Of a stretch of DNA of 64,000 nucleotides, positions 38,516 through 46,954 are shown in pieces. Positions within the stretch are counted from its first letter, which is position 1. Every line of letters starts with the position of its first letter. A model generated the notes under the pieces. That model searched no databases. It worked only from the letters and a program-made list of their open reading frames with translations, and was not told where the DNA came from. The position numbers and the translations under genes are program-made. This DNA comes from Bradyrhizobium semiaridum (GTDB lineage: Bacteria; Pseudomonadota; Alphaproteobacteria; Rhizobiales; Xanthobacteraceae): contig NZ_JAGKJJ010000010.1 in NCBI RefSeq assembly GCF_020329505.1, forward strand, positions 1-64,000, in the 5' to 3' direction.

Positions 38516-39364
38516 ATGCTGAGTTACTTGAAGAAATTCGTGATGGACATCTTGCCGTCTGTGGCGGCGACCATCATCGGGGCGTACATCGTTAACCACT
38601 ACATCGTTGCCAAGCCGGAAGCCCCGGCAACTGCCGCCGTGTCCGCCGCCAAGCCCGCCGACAAGCCCACCGTCGTCAGCAGCCTTCCCGAAGCCGGCGT
38701 CAAGGCCAAGGGCATGTCCGAGCGCACGCTGATCGAACGCTCGGCGTCCGAGAAGGCCAGCGTCACCGAGAAGCCTGCCGCCGACAAGCCTGCCGAGAAA
38801 TCATCCGACCTGAAGGCCGATGCGCCGGCCGAGACCGCCAGCATCCCCGCCGATGCGCGTCACCATCCCGCCGCCGCGCCGAAGTCGATCGCGAAGCTGA
38901 CGCCGGCGGTCGCGCAGCCGGCTGAGGCTGCTGTCACACCTGACGAGAATCGCGACGCCAACGATCTCGCGCGCGCTGCGATCGAACGGCTGCGCAAGGA
39001 GCGTCAGCAGGACGCAGCAAAGTCCCAGGATGCGCCGCGCAGCACCGACGTCGCCCGCCTGCCTGACCAGGCACGTCCGGCGGCCGCGCCTGCGATCCGG
39101 CCCTTGCCGCCGCCGATCATGGTGTCGAACCCGACCGGCGACGTGGTCGCGGATTCTCCGACCCAGCCGCGCGCGCCCTATGCCAGCAATGTCCAGGATG
39201 CCAATCGGCTGACGCCCCCGGCCGATATTCCGGTGCCGGTGCTGCAACCGCCGCTCGATCTGCGTGCCGAAGCGTCTGAAGCTCCCCCGAAGGATCGCGG
39301 CTCGGTCGCCGACGACATGCTGTCCGCCGCCAAGTCGGTGTTCCACGCCGTCCTGCCGAAGTAA
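38516..39364 (+). CDS. Membrane-anchored Ala/Pro-rich protein of unknown function
   Basis: I do not recognise a characterised family. The 282-residue product has one N-terminal helix (FVMDILPSVAATIIGAYIVNHYIV). The remaining 250 residues are low-complexity Ala/Lys/Pro/Asp with no clear fold, apart from a short C-terminal stretch ending KSVFHAVLPK. It is likely anchored in the inner membrane with a disordered domain outside. GGGGAGTGGC precedes the ATG at 38516; a longer frame from 38456 lacks such a site. A palindromic repeat follows. Confidence 0.7.
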   Translation: MLSYLKKFVMDILPSVAATIIGAYIVNHYIVAKPEAPATAAVSAAKPADKPTVVSSLPEAGVKAKGMSERTLIERSASEKASVTEKPAADKPAEKSSDLKADAPAETASIPADARHHPAAAPKSIAKLTPAVAQPAEAAVTPDENRDANDLARAAIERLRKERQQDAAKSQDAPRSTDVARLPDQARPAAAPAIRPLPPPIMVSNPTGDVVADSPTQPRAPYASNVQDANRLTPPADIPVPVLQPPLDLRAEASEAPPKDRGSVADDMLSAAKSVFHAVLPK

Positions 39365-39415
39365 GCCGAAGCGCTAAGGCGAAATGCGGTTAGGTTAAAT
39401 CGGTCCGGCCTCTCG

Positions 39416-39543
39416 GTTCACCTCTCCCCGACGGGAGAGGTCGATTTGCGCCAGCAAATCGGGTGAGGGGCCGCAGCTCCAACGAGGGACCGTAACTCCT
39501 CACCCGGCGCTGCGCGCCGACCTCTCTCAAGGGAGAGGTGAAC
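39416..39543. repeat. Palindromic repeat family B, copy 1
   Basis: Outer arms GTTCACCTCTCCC (39416-39428) and GGGAGAGGTGAAC (39531-39543) pair. Inner modules GGGTGAGGGG and CTCCTCACCCG also pair, giving a compound palindrome. The same layout recurs at 51531-51651 and 61076-61205. It lies between convergent genes here. Confidence 0.82.
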
Positions 39544-39585
39544 CTCCGATCCCGTACCAGCTGACCTAATCTCATCATGCGCTAG

Positions 39586-40239
39586 CTAGCCGCCGGTGCG
39601 TGCCAGGCCGCTGCGCGCGGCCTCGTCCTTGGGGCGCAGGGCGAGCGCGCGGTTGTAGGACGCCGACGCCTTGGCCTTGTCGCCGAGCCGCTCATAGGCC
39701 TGCCCGCGGGCGGTCCACGCCCCCACACTGGACGGATCGGCCTGCACGGCCTCGTCGAGGTCGGCGGCCGCCTCCTTGGCCTTGTCGAGCGCGAGATAGC
39801 TGGTGGCGCGGCCGAGCAGCGGCTCGACCTTTTGCGGCGACAGCCCGCTCGCCGCGGTGAAATCCTCGATCGCCTGCTGGTGCTGGCCGCGCCCCTGATA
39901 GATCAGGCCGCGGCCGTAGAGCGCCTGGATGTTGTAGGGGTCGGCTGCCAGCGCCTGATCGAACTCGGAGAGTGCCTCGTCGGTCTTGCCGGAGCGCACC
40001 AGCACCCCGCCACGGACCGCGTGATCCTTGGCGGTGCTGATGTCCTGCGAGGTGATCGTGTCGGCCGGCTTCTCGGCTGCGGCGGCCGGGGCTTTCGGCT
40101 TGTCGTCCGACCCCCATGATCCGAGGTCGAAGGAGCAGCTCGCAAGCGGCAAGGCGAGAGCCGCTGCCACAAGCACGGCCTGCGGCGCTCGGCGGCGATG
40201 CGCAGGTCCGAATCGGGAGCGGGGCGCCGGGACAGCCAT
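39586..40239 (-). CDS. TPR-repeat lipoprotein
   Basis: The 217-residue product has an N-terminal signal with lipobox-like ALPLASCS (Cys near residue 36). A short Ala/Pro linker follows, then three to four tetratricopeptide repeats: RSGKTDEALSEFDQALAAD, YQGRGQHQQAIEDFTAASGL and so on to the end. Such lipoproteins scaffold envelope assemblies (compare Tad-pilus TadD and NlpI), but no partner is identifiable here. The ATG at 40239 is chosen over a longer frame. It lies downstream of rpsU beyond a strong terminator. Confidence 0.8.
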   Translation of the reverse strand: MAVPAPRSRFGPAHRRRAPQAVLVAAALALPLASCSFDLGSWGSDDKPKAPAAAAEKPADTITSQDISTAKDHAVRGGVLVRSGKTDEALSEFDQALAADPYNIQALYGRGLIYQGRGQHQQAIEDFTAASGLSPQKVEPLLGRATSYLALDKAKEAAADLDEAVQADPSSVGAWTARGQAYERLGDKAKASASYNRALALRPKDEAARSGLARTGG

Positions 40240-40301
40240 TATGCAAAATGCTCGTGCAGGTAATTTTGCATTGGTAACCCGGAATACCGCCTGCTTCAAA
40301 A

Positions 40302-40332
40302 CAACAACGCGGGCCGAGGGCCCGCGTTGTTG
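40302..40332 (-). terminator. Rho-independent terminator after rpsU
   Basis: A 14-bp perfect stem with a 3-base loop (arms 40302-40315 and 40319-40332) is followed on the minus strand by TTTTG. It lies 24 bases after the rpsU stop and isolates it from the TPR lipoprotein gene. Confidence 0.92.
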
Positions 40333-40355
40333 GACTTCCAGATCGGCAAACCGGT

Positions 40356-40655
40356 TCAGCGCGGGCCGCGACCAGCGCCTGCGCCACCACGGCCACCGGC
40401 GCCGCGGTCGGCACCCGGACCGGCGCCGAACACCGGCTTCGGCTTCATCGGCAGCAGACCTTCGCGCTGCAGCTTCTTGCGCGCCAGCTTGCGTGCGCGG
40501 CGCACGGCTTCGGCCTTTTCACGGGCCTTCTTCTCGGAGGGCTTCTCATAGTGACCGCGGAGCTTCATCTCGCGGAAAATGCCCTCGCGCTGCATCTTCT
40601 TCTTCAGCGCCTTGAGAGCCTGGTCGACATTATTATCGCGGACGAGAACCTGCAC
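40356..40655 (-). CDS. rpsU: 30S ribosomal protein S21
   Basis: Small-subunit protein near the anti-Shine-Dalgarno region. The 99-residue product starts from a GTG at 40655 (AAGAGGATGCCGC upstream), giving [20 protein letters not shown] as the conserved S21 core. The core continues to about residue 65. A tail of about 30 residues rich in Gly, Ala, Arg and Pro follows, with RGG-like repeats; E. coli S21 lacks this tail and is about 71 residues long. Single-gene unit with its own terminator, divergent from aqpZ. Confidence 0.95.
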   Translation of the reverse strand: MQVLVRDNNVDQALKALKKKMQREGIFREMKLRGHYEKPSEKKAREKAEAVRRARKLARKKLQREGLLPMKPKPVFGAGPGADRGAGGRGGAGAGRGPR

Positions 40656-40918
40656 GCGGCATCCTCTTTTGAATTGATCGGTTCGGAATTCTGGCAAAGC
40701 AAAGGGGCGGCAAAGGCCTGCCTCTTTAACCCTAGGCGCGCGCATGTATCAGACAAATGCGCAGATGTCCACCGGTGGCGTGACTTTCGGGCCTAGTAAA
40801 GCCACGAAATGAGGCGAGAATGCCCTCGTGCGGCCCTGATTTGGGTGGTTTGGCGCCGGGATCAGGGCCGCTCCCGGAACCTATAGTGTCCGGACATTGG
40901 AAATAGGGGAGATGCCAC

Positions 40919-41641
40919 ATGGATATGAAGAAATATGCGGCCGAGCTGATCGGCACGTTCTGGCTCACATTCGCAGGCTGCGGCAGTGCGGTGATCGCGG
41001 CCGGCTTTCCGCAGGTCGGGATCGGCCTGGTTGGCGTGTCGCTGGCGTTCGGTCTGAGCGTGGTCACCATGGCGTATGCGATCGGCCATATCTCGGGCTG
41101 TCACCTCAACCCGGCCGTCACGGTCGGCCTGGCCGCCGGCGGGCGTTTCCCGGCCGGCCAGATCCTGCCCTACATCATCGCGCAGGTCGCCGGCGCGATC
41201 ATCGCGGCCTGGCTGCTCTATGTGATCGCCAGCGGTGCGCCCGGCTTCGATGTCAGCAAGGGGTTTGCCTCCAACGGCTATGACGCGCACTCACCCGGCC
41301 AGTACAGCATGGTGGTATGCTTCATCATGGAAGTGGTCATGACCATGATGTTCCTGTTCATCATCATGGGATCGACCCATGGCAAGGCCCCGGCGGGCTT
41401 CGCGCCGCTCGCGATCGGGCTCGCGCTGGTGATGATCCACCTCGTCAGCATCCCCGTCACCAACACCTCGGTGAATCCGGCCCGCAGCACCGGTCCGGCG
41501 CTGTTCGTCGGCGGCTGGGCCGTGGCGCAGCTCTGGATGTTCTGGGTCGCGCCGCTGATCGGCGGGGCGCTCGGCGGCGTCATTTACCGCTGGCTCAGCG
41601 ACGAGCCGACCGGCGTCGTGGCCGGTGTGAAGACGGCGTGA
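40919..41641 (+). CDS. aqpZ: Aquaporin Z
   Basis: Water channel in the inner membrane. The 240-residue product has six helices and the two half-helix NPA motifs: [13 protein letters not shown] and [15 protein letters not shown]. The second NPA is followed by Arg and a Ser-Thr stretch as in water-selective channels, and His in helix 5 (MIHLVSIP) fits the aromatic/Arg filter. GGGGAGATGCCAC precedes the ATG. A bidirectional terminator separates it from purK. Confidence 0.97.
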   Translation: MDMKKYAAELIGTFWLTFAGCGSAVIAAGFPQVGIGLVGVSLAFGLSVVTMAYAIGHISGCHLNPAVTVGLAAGGRFPAGQILPYIIAQVAGAIIAAWLLYVIASGAPGFDVSKGFASNGYDAHSPGQYSMVVCFIMEVVMTMMFLFIIMGSTHGKAPAGFAPLAIGLALVMIHLVSIPVTNTSVNPARSTGPALFVGGWAVAQLWMFWVAPLIGGALGGVIYRWLSDEPTGVVAGVKTA

Positions 41642-41648
41642 TCTTGCG

Positions 41649-41677
41649 AATGGGATCGTGGTTGCCACGATCCCATT
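41649..41677. terminator. Bidirectional terminator between aqpZ and purK
   Basis: AATGGGATCGTGG and CCACGATCCCATT form a 13-bp stem around a TTG loop, flanked by T-runs on the plus strand and weaker ones on the minus strand. It lies between two convergent stop codons. Confidence 0.85.
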
Positions 41678-41705
41678 TCTATCGATGTCGAGAAAGCCGC
41701 CGCGG

Positions 41706-42809
41706 CTATGGCTTGCGCGGCGGCATCACTTCGGTGACATGGCCCATCTTGCGGCCGGGGCGCGGCGCGCCCTTGCCGTAGAGATGCACCGTGGCGCCGG
41801 GGACCGTGAGCCACTGCTCGTAGCTCAGGATGTCATCGCCGATCAGATTGGTCATGGTGACTTCGCCGTGGCGCACCGGCTTGCCCAGCGGCCAGCCGGC
41901 GATTGCCCGGATGTGCTGTTCGAACTGCGAGATCGAGGCGCCGTCGAGCGTCCAGTGGCCGGAATTATGTACCCGCGGCGCGATCTCGTTGACCAGCACC
42001 GTCGGTGCGCCGCTGCCCGGCACCACGAACATCTCGACCGCCAGCACGCCGACATAGTCGAGCGCCGATGCGATCTTCTCGGCGATCGCACGCGCCTGCG
42101 CGGCGAGCGCGTCAGGGATCGCCGCCGGCGCGCGGGATGTTTTCAGGATGTGGTCGCGATGCTCGTTCTCGGTGACGTCGAAACATTCGATCTGCCCGGA
42201 CGTCGAACGCGCAGCGATCACCGAGATCTCGCGCTCGAACGGCACGAACGCCTCGAGGATCGCCGACTTGGTGCCGAGGTCCTCCCAGATCTGGTCGAGG
42301 TCGTCGCCGTCGCGGACGATCGCCTGACCCTTGCCGTCATAGCCGAAGCGGCGGGTCTTGATCACGGCAGGCAGGCCGATGCGCGCGATCGCGGCGCGCA
42401 GCGTCGCGACCGAGGAGACATCGGCATAGTCGGCGGTGCCGATGCCGAGCTTGCTGACGAAATCCTTTTCAACCAGCCGGTCCTGCGTGGTCTCGAGGAT
42501 CGTCTGCGCCGGCAGCACCGGGCGGCGCGCGGCCAGCACCATGGCGGTGGCGGCCGGCACGTTCTCGAATTCATAGGTGACGACGTTGACGTCGTTGGCG
42601 AACAGTTCGAGCGCCTCGACATCGGCATATTCGGCGCAGGTCGCCGCTTGCACCACGTCGAAGGCCGGCGAGTCCGGATCGGGCGAGAACACCTGGCAGC
42701 GCAGCCCGAGGCGCGCCGCCGCCGTCGCCAGCATCCGGCCCAATTGGCCGCCGCCGAGGATTCCGATGGTGTCGCCCGGCTTCAGCTTCACTGCATTGGA
42801 GGAGGTCAC
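41706..42809 (-). CDS. purK: 5-(carboxyamino)imidazole ribonucleotide synthase PurK
   Basis: Purine biosynthesis: carboxylates AIR using ATP and bicarbonate to give N5-CAIR, the substrate of PurE. The 367-residue ATP-grasp protein starts with [21 protein letters not shown] and has [25 protein letters not shown] and [14 protein letters not shown]. Its GTG start at 42809 overlaps the purE stop (GTGA), and GGAGG lies just upstream, so the two are translationally coupled. Confidence 0.97.
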   Translation of the reverse strand: MTSSNAVKLKPGDTIGILGGGQLGRMLATAAARLGLRCQVFSPDPDSPAFDVVQAATCAEYADVEALELFANDVNVVTYEFENVPAATAMVLAARRPVLPAQTILETTQDRLVEKDFVSKLGIGTADYADVSSVATLRAAIARIGLPAVIKTRRFGYDGKGQAIVRDGDDLDQIWEDLGTKSAILEAFVPFEREISVIAARSTSGQIECFDVTENEHRDHILKTSRAPAAIPDALAAQARAIAEKIASALDYVGVLAVEMFVVPGSGAPTVLVNEIAPRVHNSGHWTLDGASISQFEQHIRAIAGWPLGKPVRHGEVTMTNLIGDDILSYEQWLTVPGATVHLYGKGAPRPGRKMGHVTEVMPPRKP

Positions 42810-43294
42810 GCCGAGGCCTCCGGGCGGTCCTTGACAGCGTCGGTCTGTTGCTGGCGCCAGGCCGCGAGCCGGGCCGACAAAGCGGGGTCGTTGAGGGCGA
42901 GCACGCTGGCCGCGAGCAGCGCTGCGTTGATCGCGCCGGGCTTGCCGATCGCGAGCGTCCCGACCGGAATGCCGGCCGGCATCTGCACGATCGAGTAGAG
43001 CGAATCGACGCCCGACAGCGCCTTCGACTCGACGGGAACTCCGAACACCGGAAGCTCGGTCAGTGCCGCCGTCATGCCCGGCAGATGCGCCGCGCCGCCG
43101 GCGCCGGCGATGATCACCTTGTGGCCGGCCGCCTTGGCGCCCTTGGCAAAGGCATAGAGCCGGTCCGGGGTGCGGTGGGCGGAAACGATCCGGGTTTCAC
43201 AGGCGACACCGAGCGCCACCAGCGTGTCGGCGGCATGGCGCATGGTCTCCCAATCGGACTGGCTTCCCATGATAATGGCGATCGGGGCGGTCAT
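42806..43294 (-). CDS. purE: N5-CAIR mutase PurE
   Basis: Converts N5-CAIR to CAIR in purine synthesis. The 162-residue product has the class I PurE motifs [34 protein letters not shown] and [17 protein letters not shown], containing the substrate and catalytic His residues. It precedes purK with a four-base overlap. About 150 bases separate it from the divergent GGDEF gene. Confidence 0.97.
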   Translation of the reverse strand: MTAPIAIIMGSQSDWETMRHAADTLVALGVACETRIVSAHRTPDRLYAFAKGAKAAGHKVIIAGAGGAAHLPGMTAALTELPVFGVPVESKALSGVDSLYSIVQMPAGIPVGTLAIGKPGAINAALLAASVLALNDPALSARLAAWRQQQTDAVKDRPEASA

Positions 43295-43445
43295 GTCGTC
43301 AATTCTGTGCAGGAATCCAAAAGCATAGGCCGATTATAGGGACGGCCCGGGCGTCATCCAAGGCGTGGCAAGGGAGTTAGAATGCACTATCCTGTCTTGG
43401 TGAATCCCGGCAAGCCTTCATAAGCAGGCCTCAACAAGGATGCGC

Positions 43446-44159
43446 ATGAAGAAGAAGACGAGGGCAGCCGGCTCCAAAGCGGCCTCCAAAGCGACTTCCA
43501 AGGCCACAAAACGGCCGAAAGACGCGGCGGTTACACGCAAATCCGCCTCCGGCCGAGCCGGAACCGCCCCTGCCGGGCGCGGAGCGGTCGCGTCGGCCGA
43601 CAAATCGACGATTCGCCGGCTGCGGGCGCAACTGGCGCGGGCGCAGGCCCGGATCGAGGAGTTGCAGGCCACCGCCGAGACCGATTTCCTGCTCGACATC
43701 CTGAACCGGCGGGGCTTCGAGCGCGAGCTGACCCGGGCAGTCGCCTTCATCAAGCGCTACCACGCCACCGGCGCATTGATCGTGCTCGACGTCGATCGGC
43801 TCAAGCCGATCAACGACACTCACGGCCACGCCGCGGGCGATGCGGTGCTGAAGGCGATCGTCGCGGCGGTGCTGGACCAGGTGCGCGCCTCCGACGTGAT
43901 CGGCCGCCTCGGCGGTGACGAGTTCGCGCTGCTGCTGTGGAATCTCAGCGAAACCGATGCGAGGGCCAAGGCCGCGACCCTGGAACAGACGATCGATCGT
44001 CTGACCTTCGTGTTCGATGGCCGCCATGTCCGCGCCGGCGCCTCGGCCGGCGTCGCGCTCATCGGCGCGCACTCCGACATCGAACACGTCCTCAATGAAG
44101 CCGATCGCGCGATGTATCTGCGCAAGGCGCAGCGGCGGCACGAATCCTCTGGCGCATGA
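43446..44159 (+). CDS. GGDEF diguanylate cyclase
   Basis: Makes c-di-GMP. The 237-residue product has a basic Lys/Ala/Thr-rich N-terminus (about 1-50) and a short coiled segment (RRLRAQLARAQARIEELQA) that may drive dimerisation. The GGDEF domain has RLGGDEFALLLW and an RASD I-site five residues before it, so product inhibition is likely. AAGGA before the ATG at 43446 favours it over the ATG at 43440. No sensor domain is visible; activity may depend on the N-terminal region. Cytoplasmic. Confidence 0.93.
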   Translation: MKKKTRAAGSKAASKATSKATKRPKDAAVTRKSASGRAGTAPAGRGAVASADKSTIRRLRAQLARAQARIEELQATAETDFLLDILNRRGFERELTRAVAFIKRYHATGALIVLDVDRLKPINDTHGHAAGDAVLKAIVAAVLDQVRASDVIGRLGGDEFALLLWNLSETDARAKAATLEQTIDRLTFVFDGRHVRAGASAGVALIGAHSDIEHVLNEADRAMYLRKAQRRHESSGA

Positions 44160-44198
44160 GGTCCTGGAAAATCGCTTCACGCTTTCCGGACCATGCTT

Positions 44199-44450
44199 TC
44201 ACAATGCGCTGAGATCCTCCGGCACATTCCCGAACGCGCGCAGCAGCTTGGCGTCGCCGAATTCGCCGATCGCGGGATCGCCGGTGCGGCTGAACGCAAC
44301 CGCGCCGATGCTTCCGGGCATCCGCGACATCGTCTCGGCCCGCCGCAGCGCGATCGCCGAACTCTGGCACTCCTCGGCGTTGCCCGCGATCGGCGAGCCG
44401 TCATCGTCCTGCAAGAAGGGCAGCGCCACGTAATAGGTGACATCGGCCAT
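44199..44450 (-). CDS. Small conserved protein, second gene of a candidate LexA-controlled operon
   Basis: I do not recognise a named family. The 83-residue product begins ADVTYYVALPFLQDDDGSPI, has ECQSSAIALRRAETM then GAVAFSRTGDPAIGEF, and looks like a small soluble alpha/beta protein without signal or helix anchor. It follows the 70-aa gene by 14 bases in the same direction, so the two are co-transcribed in all likelihood. The promoter upstream of that gene carries a LexA-type motif, which would put this protein in the SOS response. Confidence 0.7.
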   Translation of the reverse strand: MADVTYYVALPFLQDDDGSPIAGNAEECQSSAIALRRAETMSRMPGSIGAVAFSRTGDPAIGEFGDAKLLRAFGNVPEDLSAL

Positions 44451-44464
44451 CGCGGTGCTCCCGA

Positions 44465-44677
44465 TCAGGCGGCGTCGCTCGCCGCTTGTTGCGCCGGCGC
44501 AGGCACGCAGCCGGCGGTGATCGCGGCCTGCAATTCCTCGAGCTCGGCTTCCAGATATTCATTGGCCATGATCAGCGCCTTGATGGTGCTGCGTAGATTG
44601 CCGTCGCACATGGCGATCGCCTGATCGCACGCCTTCTCGTAGCGGCTGTTGTCGAGCAGGGACGACGATCCGGACAT
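44465..44677 (-). CDS. Small helical protein, first gene of a candidate LexA-controlled operon
   Basis: The 70-residue product is mostly helical: DNSRYEKACDQAIAMCDGN followed by LRSTIKALIMANEYLEAELEELQAAI, an amphipathic stretch likely to form a coiled coil. It ends with a flexible Ala/Pro tail. Function unknown. AAAGGGAG lies before the ATG at 44677. A GTTC-N7-GTTC motif sits 43-57 bases upstream, between a TTGACT hexamer and the start. This is where the LexA repressor binds in alphaproteobacteria. Confidence 0.72.
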   Translation of the reverse strand: MSGSSSLLDNSRYEKACDQAIAMCDGNLRSTIKALIMANEYLEAELEELQAAITAGCVPAPAQQAASDAA

Positions 44678-44719
44678 GGCGAAACTCCCTTTCCTGAGGC
44701 TGACGGCTTGGTGGATTAT

Positions 44720-44734
44720 GTTCTCTTTTTGTTC
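44720..44734 (-). promoter_or_regulatory. Candidate LexA (SOS) box
   Basis: The plus strand reads GTTCTCTTTTTGTTC, an exact match to the alphaproteobacterial LexA consensus GTTC-N7-GTTC, including a T-rich spacer. For the minus-strand gene at 44677 it lies inside the promoter: TTGACT (44746-44741) is a -35 candidate, and CATAAT (44720-44715) is a -10 candidate at a rather long 20-base spacing. Binding here would block transcription until DNA damage. Confidence 0.72.
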
Positions 44735-44868
44735 CGATAGAGTCAAGGGTCAAAAAACGCCCATGCACCGTGGTGCCCGTGAACTTGAAGCTGACACTCG
44801 CTGTGGATGACGGGGACAACACCGCGCTTGCCGTGGACCGGCTGCTGCGCAATTCGCAAGCGCGCGCC

Positions 44869-45075
44869 TCAGGCGATGATGTCGGGCGTGATCTGGTCTT
44901 CGATGAAGGCGATGCGATCGCGCAATTGCAGCTTCCGCTTCTTCAAGCGTTGCAGCATCAACAAGTCCGGCGCCGGCGACTGATGCAACGCGTCGATCGC
45001 GGCATCGAGATCGCGGTGCTCTTGTTGCAGACGCGCCAGCTCGGCGTGAAGTTCGCGCTCATCTTGGTCGTTCAT
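44869..45075 (-). CDS. DUF465/YdcH family protein
   Basis: A short coiled-coil protein of unknown function. The 68-residue product starts NDQDERELHAELARLQQEHR and contains LMLQRLKKRKLQLRDRIAFI, the family's conserved K(R)KLxLKDxI core. The ATG at 45075 is followed directly by this fold; longer frames add non-conserved residues. It is divergent from a second YdcH gene at 45317. Confidence 0.85.
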   Translation of the reverse strand: MNDQDERELHAELARLQQEHRDLDAAIDALHQSPAPDLLMLQRLKKRKLQLRDRIAFIEDQITPDIIA

Positions 45076-45316
45076 GGTGTACGTTACTGATAAGCACGGT
45101 GAGGTTGTGGCAGGCGAAGCGGCCGCCGCTTGCCGAAATATCGTCCCTGGGCGCGCGCGACGCAAGCCGGACCGGTTCCGTAGTCACGATTGGTTACAGA
45201 TAGACTGGAAAAGCATCATGCGGCATTTCGCGTCCCCCATCGACAGCACCGCCCACTTGTGTACACTCACGGGTCCGGATCGAACCTGAGGTTTAACCCA
45301 CCGAGGAGAGTTCGCA

Positions 45317-45502
45317 ATGGCAATACAGGCGCATCTCGTTGAACTGGAGCGCAAGCACAAAATACTGGAAAACGAACTGCACGAAGCTCTCGTGCACCCC
45401 TCCGTAGACGACCTGCAGATTGTCGAGTTGAAGCGCCGGAAGTTGATGGTCAAGGACGAGATCGAGCGGTTGAGGCAAACCGCGGACGACACCGTCCACT
45501 AG
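45317..45502 (+). CDS. DUF465/YdcH family protein
   Basis: The 61-residue product, AIQAHLVELERKHKILENEL then IVELKRRKLMVKDEIERLR, is a clear YdcH-family coiled coil. GAGGAGAG precedes the ATG. With the gene at 44869-45075 it forms a divergent paralogue pair about 240 bases apart; the two proteins share the hairpin pattern but differ in sequence. Confidence 0.9.
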   Translation: MAIQAHLVELERKHKILENELHEALVHPSVDDLQIVELKRRKLMVKDEIERLRQTADDTVH

Positions 45503-45589
45503 CAGTCCCCCCCGCAAGTTAACCAAGCCTAGCCGCCGCCGGATGGACACCACGCGTGCCCATCCCTCGGCCGGTATTGCTGCGGTTGC

Positions 45590-46693
45590 TCAGATCTCGG
45601 CCAGTTCACCGACATGGTCGGCGATCGCGAGCGACGACGTCAGTCCGGGCGACTCGATCCCGAACAGGTTGATCAGCCCGTTGACCCCATGGTCGCGCGG
45701 CCCCTGGATCAGGAAATCCTGGGTCGCGACCGCTGGCGGCACGATCTTGGGCCGGATGCCGGAATAGCTCGGCATCAGCGCACCATCCGGCAGCGTCGGC
45801 CAATACTTCCGGATCGCCGGATAGAACCGCTCGGCCCGCGCCGGGTCGACGGCGTAGTCGACGTGATCGACCCATTCGACGTCGGGGCCGAACCTCGCTT
45901 GTCCGGCCATGTCGAGGGTGAGGTGCACGCCGAGCCCGCCGGGCTCCGGCACCGGGTAGATCAACCGCGAGAACGGCGCCCGCGCGCTGCAGCTGAAATA
46001 ATTGCCCTTGGCGAGATAGGCCGTCGGGATCTGTTCGATCGGCATGCCCTCGATGCTGCGCGCCACCGCCGAGGCGCCGAGGCCGGCGGCGTTGATCAGG
46101 AGATCGCAGGCGAGCGTCATTGGCGACGCGCCGCCGGCTTCGATCTCGAACCCGTCGGCGGTGGCCGTCGCGTGCAGCAGCGGGGTGTGGAACGCGAAGG
46201 CGGCGCCGGCCTCCTCGGCATCGCCGCGCAGCGCCAGCATGTAGGCATGGCTGTCGATGATCCCGGTGGAGGGCGACAGCAGCGCCGCATCGCAGTTCAG
46301 CGCCGGCTCCAGCGCGCGCGCCGCTGCTCCGGACAATAGCTGCATGTCGTCGACGCCGTTGGCCTCGGCATGGGCGCGGATCGACTCCAGCTTCTCGGTT
46401 TCCTTGGCCGTAGTGGCGACGATCAGCTTGCCGCAATTCTTGTGCGGGATGCCGTGCTCGGCGCAGTAACGGTACAGCTTGTGCTTGCCGCTGACGCACA
46501 TCCGCGCCATCAGGCTGCCGGCGCGGTAATAAATGCCAGCGTGGATCACCTCGCTGTTCCGCGACGAGGTGATCGTGCCGATGCCCTCCGCCTCCTCGAT
46601 CACGACAACTTCGCGGCCGGCCTGCGCCAGCCGGCGGGCCACGGCGAGGCCGATCACCCCGGCGCCCACGATCACGCAATCAACCCTGTCCAT
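45590..46693 (-). CDS. FAD-dependent oxidoreductase (L-2-hydroxyglutarate oxidase-like)
   Basis: Oxidises a 2-hydroxy or amino acid with FAD; closest in layout to LhgO/L2HGDH. The 367-residue product starts with the dinucleotide-binding motif [20 protein letters not shown]. It has [31 protein letters not shown] and [13 protein letters not shown], and ends with [13 protein letters not shown]. These fit the DAO superfamily. The ATG at 46693 has AAGGACGAG just upstream. It stands alone; substrate is an inference. Confidence 0.87.
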   Translation of the reverse strand: MDRVDCVIVGAGVIGLAVARRLAQAGREVVVIEEAEGIGTITSSRNSEVIHAGIYYRAGSLMARMCVSGKHKLYRYCAEHGIPHKNCGKLIVATTAKETEKLESIRAHAEANGVDDMQLLSGAAARALEPALNCDAALLSPSTGIIDSHAYMLALRGDAEEAGAAFAFHTPLLHATATADGFEIEAGGASPMTLACDLLINAAGLGASAVARSIEGMPIEQIPTAYLAKGNYFSCSARAPFSRLIYPVPEPGGLGVHLTLDMAGQARFGPDVEWVDHVDYAVDPARAERFYPAIRKYWPTLPDGALMPSYSGIRPKIVPPAVATQDFLIQGPRDHGVNGLINLFGIESPGLTSSLAIADHVGELAEI

Positions 46694-46954
46694 CTCGTCC
46701 TTCAGATCAGAAGCTTGCCGCGACAGCGGTCGCGTCGCGCGCGACCATCTAGCAAATTCCATCCCCAAGCGCTTGAAACTCTAAGTGCTTGGGCTGTCTG
46801 GAATAGTTTCAGATCGCCGCCCTGTTAGTGGACCATTAATCATGTCGGGGCAATTGCCGTATTTTAAGTCACATTTTCCAGTTGCATCACGACGCGTTTA
46901 CCCGATCCAAACCGCCGCGCCCGGACACTCCGCCGCGAAATCCGCGGGTGACTG

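Noticed and set aside
39416..39543. Possibility of a CRISPR array at the family B repeats
   Set aside because: The modules are inverted, not direct repeats at regular spacing, and there are no spacers or cas genes.
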